This document shows, one piece after another, positions 33,464 to 46,600 of a DNA stretch of 64,000 bases. The notes beneath the pieces were generated by a model. The model had not been told where the DNA came from, ran no database searches, and saw only the letters and a list, made by a program, of their open reading frames with translations. The stretch spans positions 124,001 to 188,000 of the forward strand of contig JALIZF010001889.1 in NCBI GenBank assembly GCA_029948255.1, in the 5' to 3' direction. Made by a program: the position numbers and the translations under genes. The DNA comes from Telmatactis stephensoni (taxonomy: Eukaryota > Cnidaria > Anthozoa > Actiniaria > Isophelliidae). Position 1 is the first letter of the stretch; each line of letters starts with the position of its first letter.

Positions 33464-36400
33464 ATGGCGAGCGTAGGGAATGAAGTAGGTGAAGTGAACG
33501 GCCAGTTATCGGCAGAAGAAGAAGCCGAAGCACTGAAGATTCAAGCTAATGGGTTATTCAAAGGTACCAAGAACATAAAAAGCCAGTTTGCTGTAATTTT
33601 AGATCGCTAATCAGTACCGTTTGGGGTGTCACTTTCAGAGGGAAGATATGATGAAGCAACAACTTTGTACAGCATGGCTATCGAATTGAATCCCAATCAG
33701 CCAACTTATTACGGCAACCGAAGCTTTTGTTACTTGAAAAATGAATATTATGGCTTGGCTCTTGCTGATGCAAATAAAGCAATTCAGTTGGATAAGAAGT
33801 ATATAAAGGTAGGAAGGATTGAATGCTGCAGCATTAGCAGTACTGCAGGTCCTTGATTTGACAATTTCCCAATAAATCACGGCAGTGTAACTTAATTCAG
33901 CTGATTGAGGCACTTGGTTGGGTCGTCTGACTTTGACGTCTTCAACAATCCTTGAATGGTAGGAAACTGAAAACGTTTTGTAAAATAAGTGGAACCCAGT
34001 TTGATTATATTTGACAGACAAGTGGAAAATTCATTGAGCTGAAACTAGCTTAAATATTTTCTGGCTTTCAAATGAGCTGCTCAGGATTTGAAACGTGCTA
34101 CATGTATAAGTTCAAATGTTAGTTTCTTTTGCCATGGACTGACTTCAATGAGAAATTTGTTGCTACACTTGGGTGAACATAAACTGGCTAATCAGATCTC
34201 CACCCCTTGTTCCATTTTCCAACCCCCTCATGCATAAAAGGTGAATGTCAAAATTGATGGTTATTTAGTGTTTAGGTAGCAATTAGTAAAAACCACGATC
34301 AGTAGCACATATGTCAGAATTTTAATGAATAATAGTATAGAAAGTCTGTGCAAGAACAGTATCTGATCAAATTATGAGTTCTCCTTATTGAGTATTCTTT
34401 GGACTCCACAGGAGAATTCAGATACTGTGAGTGTTCTATTAATAGTAGATGCCTACTATTTTCTATACCACTACCTTATAGCATTTAATAAACTATTATT
34501 GAAGATGCCATACATGAAAATTTCCTTGGACCACGAAGATATTGAAATTGTTTGGGCTACACTGTATCTTGTGTATATTTGTAAAATCCTGATGATAAAT
34601 ATCAAAATAAATGCCTATCTCTAAGAAACATGTAAATGCCCCTCGTTGAGTTAATTTTTTTAAATAAATGCTTTGGGCATCTATTAGAACATTTATTGTT
34701 TTGATCAGAAAGCATTGAATGTTGGACTTCTATAGGCCAACTTTTTTGCAACATTGTGCACAACATACAGTAGCCGCTTGTGCCCACCCCTGCAATAGTT
34801 ACATGATACAGTTGCAGGTTTAGGATTGACGTTTTTTTGCAATATTACATCAAACATTGCAGGGGTGGACACACACTGCAATTGTGTTACAGAAAAAGTT
34901 GTAACAAGTGTCCAGGCCGCCTTCTGGAATCACAAAATCAATCCCAATATATTAATTTTGAGTTTCAATAATAGGGATACTACAGACGAGCTAGTGCAAA
35001 TATGGCACTTCAGAAGTTTAAGCTGAGCATGAAAGACTATGAAATGGTAGGATACAATAAGTAAGATGTAAAGGCTACACCACAATCCTTTTTGTTTTTG
35101 TTTCATTTGGTGATCATTGTCTTTAAATCCCATAGGTGGTGAAATTTAGACCAAAAGACAAAGATGCAAATAACAAATACACAGAGTGCAAGAAAATTGT
35201 GCAAAAGCAAATGTTTGAAAAGGCTATTGCAGTAGAGGAAAAGCATATATTTGATAGTATAGACATTGACTCTATTGGTAAGTTATCTGTCACAGAAAAG
35301 ATATGCAGACAGTCATATACACATGGTTTACTGTATCCAAGGCACATGAAACCCATTCAAGAAATGGGTAACAAAGGAAGCCTATTTGTCACTCCAAAGT
35401 TAAGGCTTGTGGCATGTGCAAATCCCAAAAGTATGACGAGCTATAATGTATTTGCATTCTTTTGAAATGGTAATTATCCAATCAGCATCTTAGGATTCTC
35501 TTACCTTAGCTCTTATTGAAGTGCTTATTGGAGGATGGTGCGACAAAATTATGCAAATACATTCACACTGGTCACAGTTCTGAGCTTCATCTTGTAAGTT
35601 GCTTAGTAAGACTGTTTTGGGCATGCTCTTTCTGTTGAAGTGGTAGTAAGGCACATTTAAATGTACAGCCTAGCCTTGTCTATTTTTTGTAATGCATTAT
35701 AAAAATGCTTTTGTAATGCATTATAAAAGATATTTCCTGACTGAACTAAGACTGATTGGAAACAAAAGAATAGGGAGTGGTTGGTCTATAAGTAACCACA
35801 AAAATCAATATATTGCAACCTCTTTTTTTCCCAACTTCAATTAGATTTTTTCTAATCCATCAAAAATCTTTGGGGAAGAAGGCAATAAAGAATTCTTGCA
35901 AATCATTGGCTCAAGGATGATCAGAAAAAATCTGAAGATAGGAAAAATAAGAGTTGTAATGGAATTGACATCATTTACATAATTTTATATCCTTGATTCT
36001 GCTGAGCTTACAGTGTCTTGTTTATCCAAAAATCCTTTATCAAAAATTCTATCCTTTTTAAATCTCCATCTCTAAAACTCCAATGCTCCAACCATTTTTG
36101 ATGATTTTTATGTTTTGACATTGGCACAGTGGTTGAAGACGATTATGATGGACCAAGGATTGATACTGATAAAGGATATACTGTAGAATTTGTTAGCCAA
36201 ATGATGGACAGATTTAAGGATCAAAAGAAGATTCACAGAAAGTATGCATACATGGTGAGAACATCATTAGAATTTAGTACAAGTGAAATAAACAAAGTAC
36301 AATTAAAGGTCATCTGAAAGATGCCTACTGTAGGTGAACAGCTTGTATAAATGGATGTCAATAAAATGTATGCCTGGTGATCTTGACGTTTGCAGCTAAA

Positions 36401-39400
36401 TTAATTAGCCACAGTGAGATTTTGGTAAAAATGTGTTACACAGTATAAGTATGCATTAACAATGGTTGCATACATAATTGTTAACACTTTATTTATGACT
36501 TCCCATAAGCAGACACTTTCTGTAAGGATGAGCAAATTTATATGCCTGCAAACATTGTTAAACATTTCATTTCTGGCATCTCATAAGAAGACACGTACTT
36601 CTTGTAAGTGGGTTCAAGATCAAGATGTCAATCAAGACACAAATTTCAGTGTTATGGAATTTATAGTCATCCATTACATGTATCTCCCTGATGTCAGATG
36701 ATAACTCATCTCAAAATGCATTACTGACACATTGCATTCCCTTCATTATCCAGCTTCTCATATTTCAACCTCTTGTAATATTATTGAACACTTAACTTGA
36801 TCCGTAGATTAACAAATGAGAAGTTCTGTAGTGTCCTTTAAAAGCAGAATTTATAATCGTCATCATTAATGTTGTCATCGTTGTCACCAATATCTTCTTA
36901 ACGTCTGTGTTGTTAACTTTTGATTCCTTAGATCTTAAAAGATATGAAATCATATTTAGAAAAGCAACCATCACTAGTAGAGATATCAATACCAAAGGTA
37001 CATAATTATAATTAATAAACCTGTCATTGTAGTTATTTGCTGGTATTAAACAAAGTACTAAATAAATCTATAAATACCAAAAATGACAAAATCTCAGGAA
37101 ATTAAATTTTTCAAAACTCAAAATGCTGTTTTATTAACTAAAGGTGCTGTTACACAGTGCAGTTTTGTATGCAACTCGCCTTGCAATAATTGACAAAATC
37201 ATTGCAAGAAAATGACTACAGCAATATGTTATATTGCCATTGCAACATGTAACATCCCTGCAGTAGTTCTGCAAATTGTTTTACAATGCCATTGGGATCA
37301 AATTTTATTCTTGACTAGTATTCTGGTATGCAACTGGGAAATTGTTCTATTCAGCTGCTAAAGTTTGGCCTTTTGAGTCTGCCATTAAAATGTATGCATC
37401 CCAGACAATTTATGATTCAGAGAAAGTGATAATTGTATCACAGTGCAATGCTTGAAATGTTGTGGTTATTCTAGCTTTGTATTTGCAATATTTGCTATTT
37501 GCATAGACTTTTAAAGTGTACATCTCATAATTTATTGTCATGAGTACTTGTGTTCTTTATATTCAAAATGTGAGTTGCACATAATGATGGCCCAGGAAGT
37601 AACAGTGCAATGTTTTTTTTCCCTGTTGCTACAATGTTTTTTTCTAGTTGGGTTTTCTAGTTGAATTTCTTCCTGTGTAAATTAATAAATGTTCTTATGC
37701 TAATCAATATGCTTTGTTTTAATTATTAGTCCAATAAATTTACTGTTTGTGGTGATATTCATGGTCAATATTATGATCTTTTGAATATATTTGAATTAAA
37801 TGGAATTCCTTCAGAAGATAATCCCTATGTATCCTTTGACTATGCAATAAAGGCCATATAGAAATGTTAATGAAATTTTCTAAATATTTATTAAATATAC
37901 AGACTGTTTCAAAATAGTTTTATGTACATGAATAATGATATTACCATATTTGAAAAAAATGTTTACATCTGCCGAATACTATTTATTATGTGCTTTTTAA
38001 TTAAAGCATTAAAAATTCATTACTTTTCCAAAACAAGAGAAGAGCATTTTAAAGTGAAAGTGCTTTCTAACTACATTGTACAACTGAGAGCTAGTAATAA
38101 ATTATTCTATTTACACTCTCAGAACCAAATACCATTAATACTGGTAAATACCATTAATACACTCAGTTAATATTATTTGTTCTTAACTCAGTTTTAGCTT
38201 TTTAATGGTGATTTTGTTGATAGAGGATCTTTTTCTTGTGAAGTGATTTTCACATTATTTTGCTTCAAGCTTATATATCCCAACCACTTTTTTATGTCAA
38301 GAGGTGAGTTGCCTGCTTGTAGTTATAGCTTTGGATAATCTCAGGACCTCTTCTATAAAATAAGGATAATCAAGCACCCAGGGTTCTCATTAATTGCTGG
38401 CAAATGGCTAAAATATTGGCTACTTTGAATTTTGAGCCATTTACGTTTTGGTGAGGAGGCTAATATATGTCAAACAAATCTGAATGAACAGTGATAGCTG
38501 CCAGATACTTTTACACCCTAGTTATCTACTCTAAAGCGTAATGAAAACCCTGAGTACCACATGTCTTGTAGACTCAAAGTGACAAATTAATAACTCAGAT
38601 ATAGAATTTTAAGACGAGCATGTTATGACACGGTTTCGGCAGAATTTTTGAATGTTTTTATAGAAATTACGGTACTGACACTGTCACTGATATGGTCATG
38701 GTACGTACCATTTCCCACTCACGTGAAAACCACTCTAAACTATCACGTTTACAACCCTTGTCTGAATGATTGCAAAGTTATGGGTGAAAACAAAGTTAGT
38801 GTTCTTTTATCTTGTTTGTATGTTTGCAGTTGATAATTTTTATTTGAGCAAAACTCTGCATCACCGAAATCTTGCAATAAAAATTAATTTAAGTTCCATA
38901 AATGACCTAATTAACACCCACTCTCCAATAAACATCTCTTATCTAATTAGCACCCCCTTTTAATTTAAAACTTGTTTTGAATGCCTCTCTTTAATAAACA
39001 TCCCATATCTAATAGATGCCCCCTAAAAGGCTATCTTCCAAGGCCAGGAAAAGATCATAATAAAATCATATTTTTATTAGATTCGTTAGCCCAATTGCCC
39101 CAACCCATTTTTTGACATCACGATTCAGACATTGATGAGGCCTATCTACTCTGACAGCGATTTGAACATTGACATTGAAAACTAATCAAATTTAAGTACA
39201 CTCTTCTATTTTTCAAAATTTGGATTTTTTGAATGTATACTTTGTAGTACTGTTATTACAGTTGTAATTCATTGTTATAAAAGTTAGTAAACAACTCTCT
39301 ACAATATTTATTAAAATGCCTCTTTTCTTTTAAATGCATTTTTACATTTTTTTAGATAGCAAAAATATTTGGTACAATCAATTCGAATTATATGCAATTT

Positions 39401-42400
39401 GCCCATTATACTTGACGCTATTTTCCTGTAGATAATACGAATTTGATAGACACCCTGGGCATTAATTAATAGTTAATTTACAGTATAAGTACAAGAACTG
39501 AGGCATTCAGTAATATATGTACCTTGAAAGCCATAGGCAAGTTTTATACAGTATGAACTAGGCATTATCCAATATTGAATACCTTATCATCTTGATATCA
39601 TCTTGACAAGTCTTGGTTCCTCTGGAAAAATGAAATAAATTTCCATGTTAACTTCATGATCTTTTTTGTTCCATAGGAAACCATGAAAGTACCTCTATGA
39701 ACCAAATGTATGGATTTGATGGAGAAGTCAAAACTAAATATCCTTAACATGCAAATGGTTTTAGAAAATAACATGTATTATTACAGCTGACTTTATCCTC
39801 AGTCAGTTCTTTTAATTTAAGGCTTTGGTGAGAATTAATACATGTGCCAATAAATGTTTTTGATTCTCCATCACATGGAATCATTCTAAAGGATGGGATA
39901 TTAGGAGGTATCTAGTTCAATAAAACTGTCATAAAGAAAAGAAGAAAAAAACAGGAAACTATTTGTTTGAAAAATGTGCCAGAAACCATATCAAAGTATA
40001 AAAACTGAAATACTGATTGAAATGCTATGTAAAAACAGCACAAAACTGTATCACTGCAAGGTGCTGATTTCAGGTTGATGAATGTCACAAATCCCATGTA
40101 TGGTTTGCCTAACCTTAACACTCCTCACATATACTGCAGAAATGGTTGACCTTTTTACAGAAGTCTATAACTGGCTTCCATTATGTCATCTTATTGACAA
40201 AAAAGTTTTGGTATGTTTAAATATGTCACTGTATGTCAAAGTCACCTTCAGTTGATTGTATAGCAGGTTTCTGTATTGCCCTCGTTGTGTCTGTAGGTTT
40301 GCTTGTCCTCTCCATGTCTATCCTCTGTAACAAAAGACTGAGATAGATGTAAGTAAAGTTTGAATGAAAGATGCAGTTCAGTCTATTGCCCTAACAAAGC
40401 AGAGAAAAAAATTCTCTGAATTCTCTTCAAATTCTACCAAAGTCAGAGAATTTTTTTCTGTGCTTTGTTTGGGCAATAGACTGTAGGGTCTCCAGTCGGA
40501 AAGTGTCCTTGGTGGGATTTCTTTTCTAGCACTGCATCTTTCATTCAAACTTTCACTTTGTGTCTGTGATTAATACAAATACCACCAGATGTAATTCCTG
40601 CAGGTGTAATTGATAAAAGGCCTCTTGCACTTAACTGGTGCAATACTTAGTTTTACAGTAATGTAGTTTATGGTTGTCATAGGTAATGCATGGTGGACTA
40701 TTCAGCTCAGATAATGTCAAAATTGATGACCTGAGAGATATATCTCGAAATAAACAACCTCCACAAGAAGGTAAATAGTATCATTTATTATTAAGATCAC
40801 TTCAGGGGAAATTCCTATACAAAGAGAGCTGTTTTAGGTCTTGATGCCACTTACTGTATTTACTTGTTCAAGTGCCACCCCTGATTAAATGCCACATTTG
40901 GAAGCAAAATATTTAATAACTGCTGCCCCACATATTCAGACAATTCAGCACTTATTCAAAGAACTATCCGGCTACCATCTGGAATAAGGAAGAGAAGAAG
41001 TACAGTATATCTCACCATTGAAATTTTGTGAAAAATAGGTTTGAGCATTTGAAACATGTTGATTTTGTTGTTAACAAATCATTCCAAAATATTGTGTATT
41101 TTCAATAAATGCTGCACCCTTGAATTCAAGCCACCTCTGAATTAGCACAGCATCAGAAGACTTAAAAATGTAATAAGTGTCATGGTACTTAAATGAGTAA
41201 ATACAATATGCTATAATTGCTTTTGTTGCATGGAACAGGATATGTGTTTCAGTTGGATTTATGTACATGCAATGCAGGGTTCCAAATCTAGTTCTCTAAC
41301 TTGTGAAATTGAGCATGCATTTGACAACAGCAATCTGCTTTATACATACATTGTCTACAATAGTCTGTTATCTTTTTACAGGTTTGATGTGCGATATCTT
41401 ATGGTCTGACCCTCAACCACAGGTATAATGACCAAATGTCAATGCTATCCTTTGTGATGTGGTTGATAAAGGAAAAGAGCCCAACTTGGAAGACTCAAAT
41501 AGGAGTCACACTAGCACTGAATGAATATATTCATGATCAATATACAACCAATATATATGAAGAATCAGCCAAATATTTTTGACTGCACCTTTGATTCCAT
41601 GTTTGTTTTGTACAAAGCCTGGCAGATCAACAAGTAAACGAGGGGTTGGAATACAGTTTGGTCCAGATATTACAGAAAAATTTTGTGAAGATAACAATTT
41701 AGGTGAGTAATTTTGCTTACCTATAGATTCTTCATAATTCAGCATTGCCTGGAATTAGAGACACAATATGCTTTCAGTCTTCCAAGCTTAGGTCATTAAT
41801 ATAATTTATTTGTTTCAGATAGTACACAGAATTGATATCCTCTTTTAGTTTTAATGGACTATTAATTTGAATCATTGTACAGATTATATTATAAGAAGTC
41901 ATGAGGTTAAACCTGAAGGTTATGAAGTTATGCATGCTGGGAAGTGTATAACAATTTTCTCTGCTCCAAATTATTGGTAGGTCATGCCAGTGATTAATAT
42001 CTATAAATGTGCATGCAACAATTTGTTTTTCCAATAATTGTTTTGTTGTTGTTGTTGTTTTGGCTGTGGTGCTGCTTTTTTCTGGATTGCATGTTTTGTT
42101 TTGTTTTTGCCATTTCTAGCATCTGCTGTGATGTATCTTTTGCATTGTCTACTTCATTTTTTGTTGCTGAGTTTGCCCAGACTCTTTAAAACTTTTCAGG
42201 CCTGCTTGGTTTTTGAATCACTAAAAAAGCAAAATACTATGCTTAACCTCAATCATGGGAGAATAAAAGTGATGGACTTGTGGCAAGTCTACTTGTTTCT
42301 GTGGCTTGGAATTTGATAACTTTTGGCGTTGGTTGATATTGCATCTCTCAGGAGGCAGTTGTGCAAAGCCTGGATAAGTGCTTTCAACCAGATAAATCCT

Positions 42401-42854
42401 TTTCAAGCAGATAAAATTTATCACTCTTATTTGGTGAATAACTTATCCAGGCTTTGTACAACTCGCTCCTGGTGTTTATTCATCTTCATGCTTGCTGTAC
42501 CAAAATATAGAAAAAAATTGAATGAATTTTTCTTTGCAGAATTTTCTGTAATGTGTCCTGTGCAAAGTGACTTGTCCATTGTTTTTTCTTTCTTTCATTC
42601 TTTTTTTTTTTAGTGACCAAATGGGAAACAAAGGAGCATTTATCACAATGGGATCAGATTTAAAACCAACTTTTACCACCTATGAAGCTGTTGTAAGTCT
42701 TGTGGAAATGTTACAATTATGTTGATCTACTACTTCATTGCAATAATCAGCAAGGCACATCTGATTTATGATTTCTATTTAATTTTAGCCACACCCAGAC
42801 GTTAAACCTATGGCATACTCCAATTCTCTCATGCAGATGTTTGGTTTTATGTAG
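33464..42854 (+). CDS. PPP5C: Serine/threonine protein phosphatase 5
   Basis: PP5 is a PPP-family phosphatase with an N-terminal TPR domain that binds Hsp90 and autoinhibits the enzyme. Sixteen exons: 33464-33563, 33639-33808, 34975-35046, 35136-35277, 36130-36254, 36932-36997, 37730-37828, 38198-38303, 39677-39737, 40129-40210, 40683-40770, 41382-41422, 41618-41702, 41883-41976, 42614-42692, 42789-42854; 1476 nt, 491 residues (human 499). The start is AAGATGGCG. TPR motifs span about 22-150 ([20 protein letters not shown]). Metal and catalytic motifs are all present: CGDIHGQ (about 232), GDFVDRG (262), RGNHE (293), MHGG (343), RSHE (417), SAPNYCD. The residues before RGNHE read HFFMS where the family usually has HLL. 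Introns 7 and 9 carry U12-type signals; the rest are ordinary GT-AG. Last residues LMQMFGFM match the C-terminal inhibitory helix region. Confidence 0.98.
34735..34908. mobile_element. Inverted-repeat element in PPP5C intron 2
   Basis: CCCACCCCTGCAATAG is inverted as ATTGCAGGGGTGGAC, and outer words (CAACTTTTTTGCAAC, GAAAAAGTTGTAAC) pair loosely. Palindromic MITE, moderately diverged. Confidence 0.6.
37829..38197 (+). other. PPP5C intron 7, U12-type (GT-AG)
   Basis: The intron starts GTATCCTTTGAC, an exact match to the U12 5' splice-site consensus, and carries TTCTTAAC with the branch A at 38186, eleven bases before the AG end. A normal polypyrimidine tract is missing. Flanking exons join P-Y|L-F-N-G-D in phase 0. 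Confidence 0.85.
38620..38710 (+). repeat. Dispersed repeat family R3, copy 2
   Basis: CACGGTTTCGGCAGAATTTT, TGAATGTTTTTATAGA and ATTACGGTACTGACACTG line up in order with the 18.1 kb copy. In PPP5C intron 8, same strand as copy 1. Confidence 0.6.
39738..40128 (+). other. PPP5C intron 9, U12-type (AT-AC)
   Basis: Exon 9 runs into an in-frame stop (AAA TAT CCT TAA) unless it is cut at AA|ATATCCTTAA. That is the AT-AC class U12 donor. AACCTTAAC puts the branch A at 40118, ten bases before the terminal AC (CTCCTCAC|ATATACTG). Joining restores VKTKYTAEM, matching the PP5 family. No GT-AG choice gives this. Confidence 0.92.
40350..40557. mobile_element. Hairpin MITE in PPP5C intron 10
   Basis: AAGTTTGAATGAAAGATGCAG is inverted as CTGCATCTTTCATTCAAACTT, and inner arms CAGTCTATTGCCC..ACAAAGCA and TTTTTTTCTCTGA-type words also pair. 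Confidence 0.88.
42348..42472. mobile_element. Hairpin MITE in PPP5C intron 14
   Basis: CAGGAGGCAGTTGTGCAAAG, CCTGGATAAGT on the left is inverted on the right (ACTTATCCAGGCTTTGTACA, ACTCGCTCCTG). Confidence 0.88.
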
Positions 42855-43238
42855 GATGAATTTGCAAGAGGATTATACTGAAAACCTTTCATATTGTATA
42901 AAATTGTTTGGATTGAAAAACACATTAAAGGATTCTATTATTATTAAAAACAAATTGAATTTGAACATATTGAACATATTGATATCTAATTCCCACCCAT
43001 CTACCAATAGCTTATATACACATCTAAGCAATACCAGTAACCATTCTTGTCCAAAACCATTGTTTACTAATTCATAAACTTTTACACATAAGTCATAATT
43101 TTCTGTTTAATTCCAGGACTTGTGGATATATATATAGATATATTACAGTATATCCTCACTCATTAAGATGTATAATATTTATTATTATAAATAATTTGTT
43201 TTTGAAAATCACTCTGAAACGTTATTTTTAAATACCTT

Positions 43239-43244
43239 AATAAA
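43239..43244 (+). promoter_or_regulatory. Candidate polyadenylation signal of PPP5C
   Basis: AATAAA about 385 bp past the stop codon. PPP5C and ASPP converge here: only 756 bp separate their stop codons, so the 3' UTRs may lie close or overlap. Confidence 0.4.
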
Positions 43245-43610
43245 GTATCATGCAAAATAATTGGAATATTTTCTCACTCTAAGAACTTTAAAATAGTTTG
43301 CTTTAAATGTTAAAGTATTCACAATAATTATCTCTTGCATTTCATGCAATAAATTACGTATACCATGCACACTTTAAAAAAAGAAATGTGACCTTATAAA
43401 AAGTAACATTAACATTTCAGTTTCCACACAAAACATGAACAGCACAATTCATTGACAATGTGATCAATAAGAAGAGCTGCTTTGTAACATCTTGCTATCA
43501 AACTGCATAGAGGGGCATTCAAGCACTGGTATCTCCCCTCAAGAGAAAAATGGTTTTCCATAGGATGGCTAGTGACACATGCCAAGTATTTTTGATATTT
43601 GCCATTGATG

Positions 43611-46600
43611 TCAAACTTCAGGAGCAACACGAGGAGATATCTGAAAGGAAATGAAAATTTCGTCAACTTCTTGGTTCTCCATGTACTTTACAGTCATTAT
43701 CTAGTAACTATTGAAACTGGATAACTCAATGGGTGTGGTCCATACTTACCCCAAAGAGATTCCTGGGTATGTAACCCAGTTGGCCAGAATAGTTTCTAGC
43801 CCACCACCATTCCTTCTCTGTACTATCACCCCTTCTTAAGACTTGAAGTTCTTCACCACAACTAAAGCTTAGCTCATCATCCTCTGTGGCTGAGTACGCA
43901 TAGAGTGCATAAACTCTACCTCTATAACTCATACCAAAGTTGGTTTGAATATCTAAAAAAAGAGAGGGAAGCACATTTCAAATCTCAGTTTTTCAATGCT
44001 TCGCAATTTCAAAATTATGAGAAATTAGTGTCGTGAATCTGAGAGGAAAGATAAAAAACTTCTTGGTTCTTTTTAAGTGAACATGAAAATAAAAAGAAAA
44101 TTGATGACCAATGAAATAGGAGTAACCTTATGGGGTAAAATTGGTGAAATAAGGTAAGTTAAATTCTCGCGCGGAATTTAAGGTGTCCCTAAAATGGAGA
44201 CTCAAAAACGGGATATGAACGTCTGTGGAAAAAGGTACTTGGAAACCACATGACCAATCAAAATAAACAAACAAACAAACAAAAAGGCGTAAAGTTTTAG
44301 AGAAGAGTATCTCTCTATTTTAGCGCTGTAATAATGCGCTCCGGTGGCATGGCCCGTGTCTCGAAAAACCCGATAACTTTACGGACGCGGTAACTTCACG
44401 GGTAATACGCGATGCGCACGTTATCTTCAACGTCTGTTTAAGATTACGGGTACTCACGCATCCCCGAAAAGTCATTGGGTCTTTCGTAAAAACGGGTCTC
44501 TAAAACCTGAATACGTCACAAAGACCCATTGTGCACGTCATGTTTAATCTCCGTAGTGACTACATACTGATGATAATTGTGCTATCTCACCTTCAAGATA
44601 CATAGCGCAATCTGGATAACCAGGAAGGCTTTTATCGCAGCACTGTACCGGAGTTTTCTTCTGTAAACCAGTAGTAGCAAAAATACATGCACCATGCTCC
44701 ACCAAATATTGTACGATCATTAGGTTATTGTTCGCAGCTGCACAGTGGAGGGGTGTCCTGCATGGTGACAAAGAAAATTGGGTGTCAATATCTTTAAAGT
44801 ATCAGTGCGGCACTATATTTCTCGCTGACTGATAGCCCTGAAAGGAATATGAGCCTTTAGGGTGGCCGAGCGGAGAGAGCGCCGGTCTGTCTCTCACTTC
44901 TGTGGTCCCGAGTTTGATTTCTGGACGGGGCATCATATGTGGCTTGAGTTTCTTGTTCGTTCTTTCCCACCCTTCGAGGTTTTTTTCTTCGGGTACTCCG
45001 GTTTTTACTCCCTCAGCGAAAACAAACTAGTTTCGATCTGAGCTGTGCTCCGTGATCAGACATGAGCCGCATGGTGGCTGCTACGTGTATGTGTATGTAA
45101 ACTTGTATGTAAATGTGCGACACTTCGAGCTGCGCCCTTCGTAATTCAGCAATTGTGCTTCAAGGAAGGGTGATGAGCTACACCAAAACTTTATTTTATT
45201 TACACCAAATTTAGAATGAAGCGGTCGTTGTCAAAAAATCGAGTGCCCTTCTGTTTGGGAATGAGTACATTCTCTCGGAGGCCCGGTCTTACTCCATGCA
45301 TGCCAATTCGAAATTAAACTCGGACCATGTTCGGAAATTTCATTTCAGAAAAAACGTACGTTAAATCGAACTGCGAAAAGTTGTTTTGTCGTATTTTTTC
45401 AAGCAGTTAAAGTCAATCATTTCCTTTCGATATTTTAATTCACTAATCGCACAATGCGGTCAGAATCGGGGCTGCGGAGTATAAAAAGGAATAAGTGACG
45501 CGGTTTTGTGTCTGGACGAAGTTCGGCAAAGTCTTTGGTGCATTTTGGTATTACGCTTCCAGACGACCTATTTGGTTTAGGCGATATGGAAAACCTGAAG
45601 AATTTCGATTAAATTCTTAAAATCTGTATGCAATCGCTGATCAACCAATATATAGCCGCTAAAATAAAAACTGATCAGACAGTCGGCTTGCTATTTGGGA
45701 TATATAAATTGGGATCGACTTTGGCCGGATAAAATAACCTGACCAATTCCGCACTTACCAGCCATGTGAATCAGGTAAATTTACATCGCAGCCATACTCG
45801 ACCAGAAATTGAACAACGTCTTCATGATTGCCACATACAGCATTGTGCAGTGCAGTTATGCCATCACTGTTAGCTAAGCTAGGGTCATCCACCTAATACA
45901 AAAACAACAAATTAATTCGTTCCAACATCAAAGCTCATACGTTCGAAGTTCGATTCAGTTTACAAAGAGTACACGCCCTGACGCACAATTTTATCGTCTG
46001 AAAAACTTACATAAAATGGAGACGTTTTATGAAGAATTGCAACCAGGGACATGGTCTATTTCATAAAACAGACTCGGTTTTTATATTGAAACGGCGTTTT
46101 ATTGCGCAATGGAATTTCAAACCATATTTCATACAAGTCTAATAGCCAATATATATTTTAGATGGATGCGGTTTGCATACAATCCGGTCAATCCAACCAT
46201 TTCTTTACATTTTCATACTCCTGGAGCAGAACATCTTTTTGAATTGCTTTGTGCGAACGTCAAATGTATCAAAAGTGGATTCTTGTATCTCGAAAGGACT
46301 TCAAGGAACTAACAACGCACAGGTTGATTTTCAATCAGTTCCACTTGATCTTATGTACTAATTTCAATTTGTGTTCAATTTTTCAAAATGTGAACTGGAA
46401 AGCACTAATGACTGCAAGGTAGCTCCACCTAGAACATACCTAGAGAGGTTAATACTTACATCTCTAATGACTCTTTTAACTTGCTCGAGCTCTCCCTCAA
46501 CAGCAGCGTCAAGAAGAACAGCATGTGGATCAAGACTAACATGACGCAGCTTCTTCTTGTCTGCAGCGGACAAGTTTTTCGACGACGAATCATTGCCACT

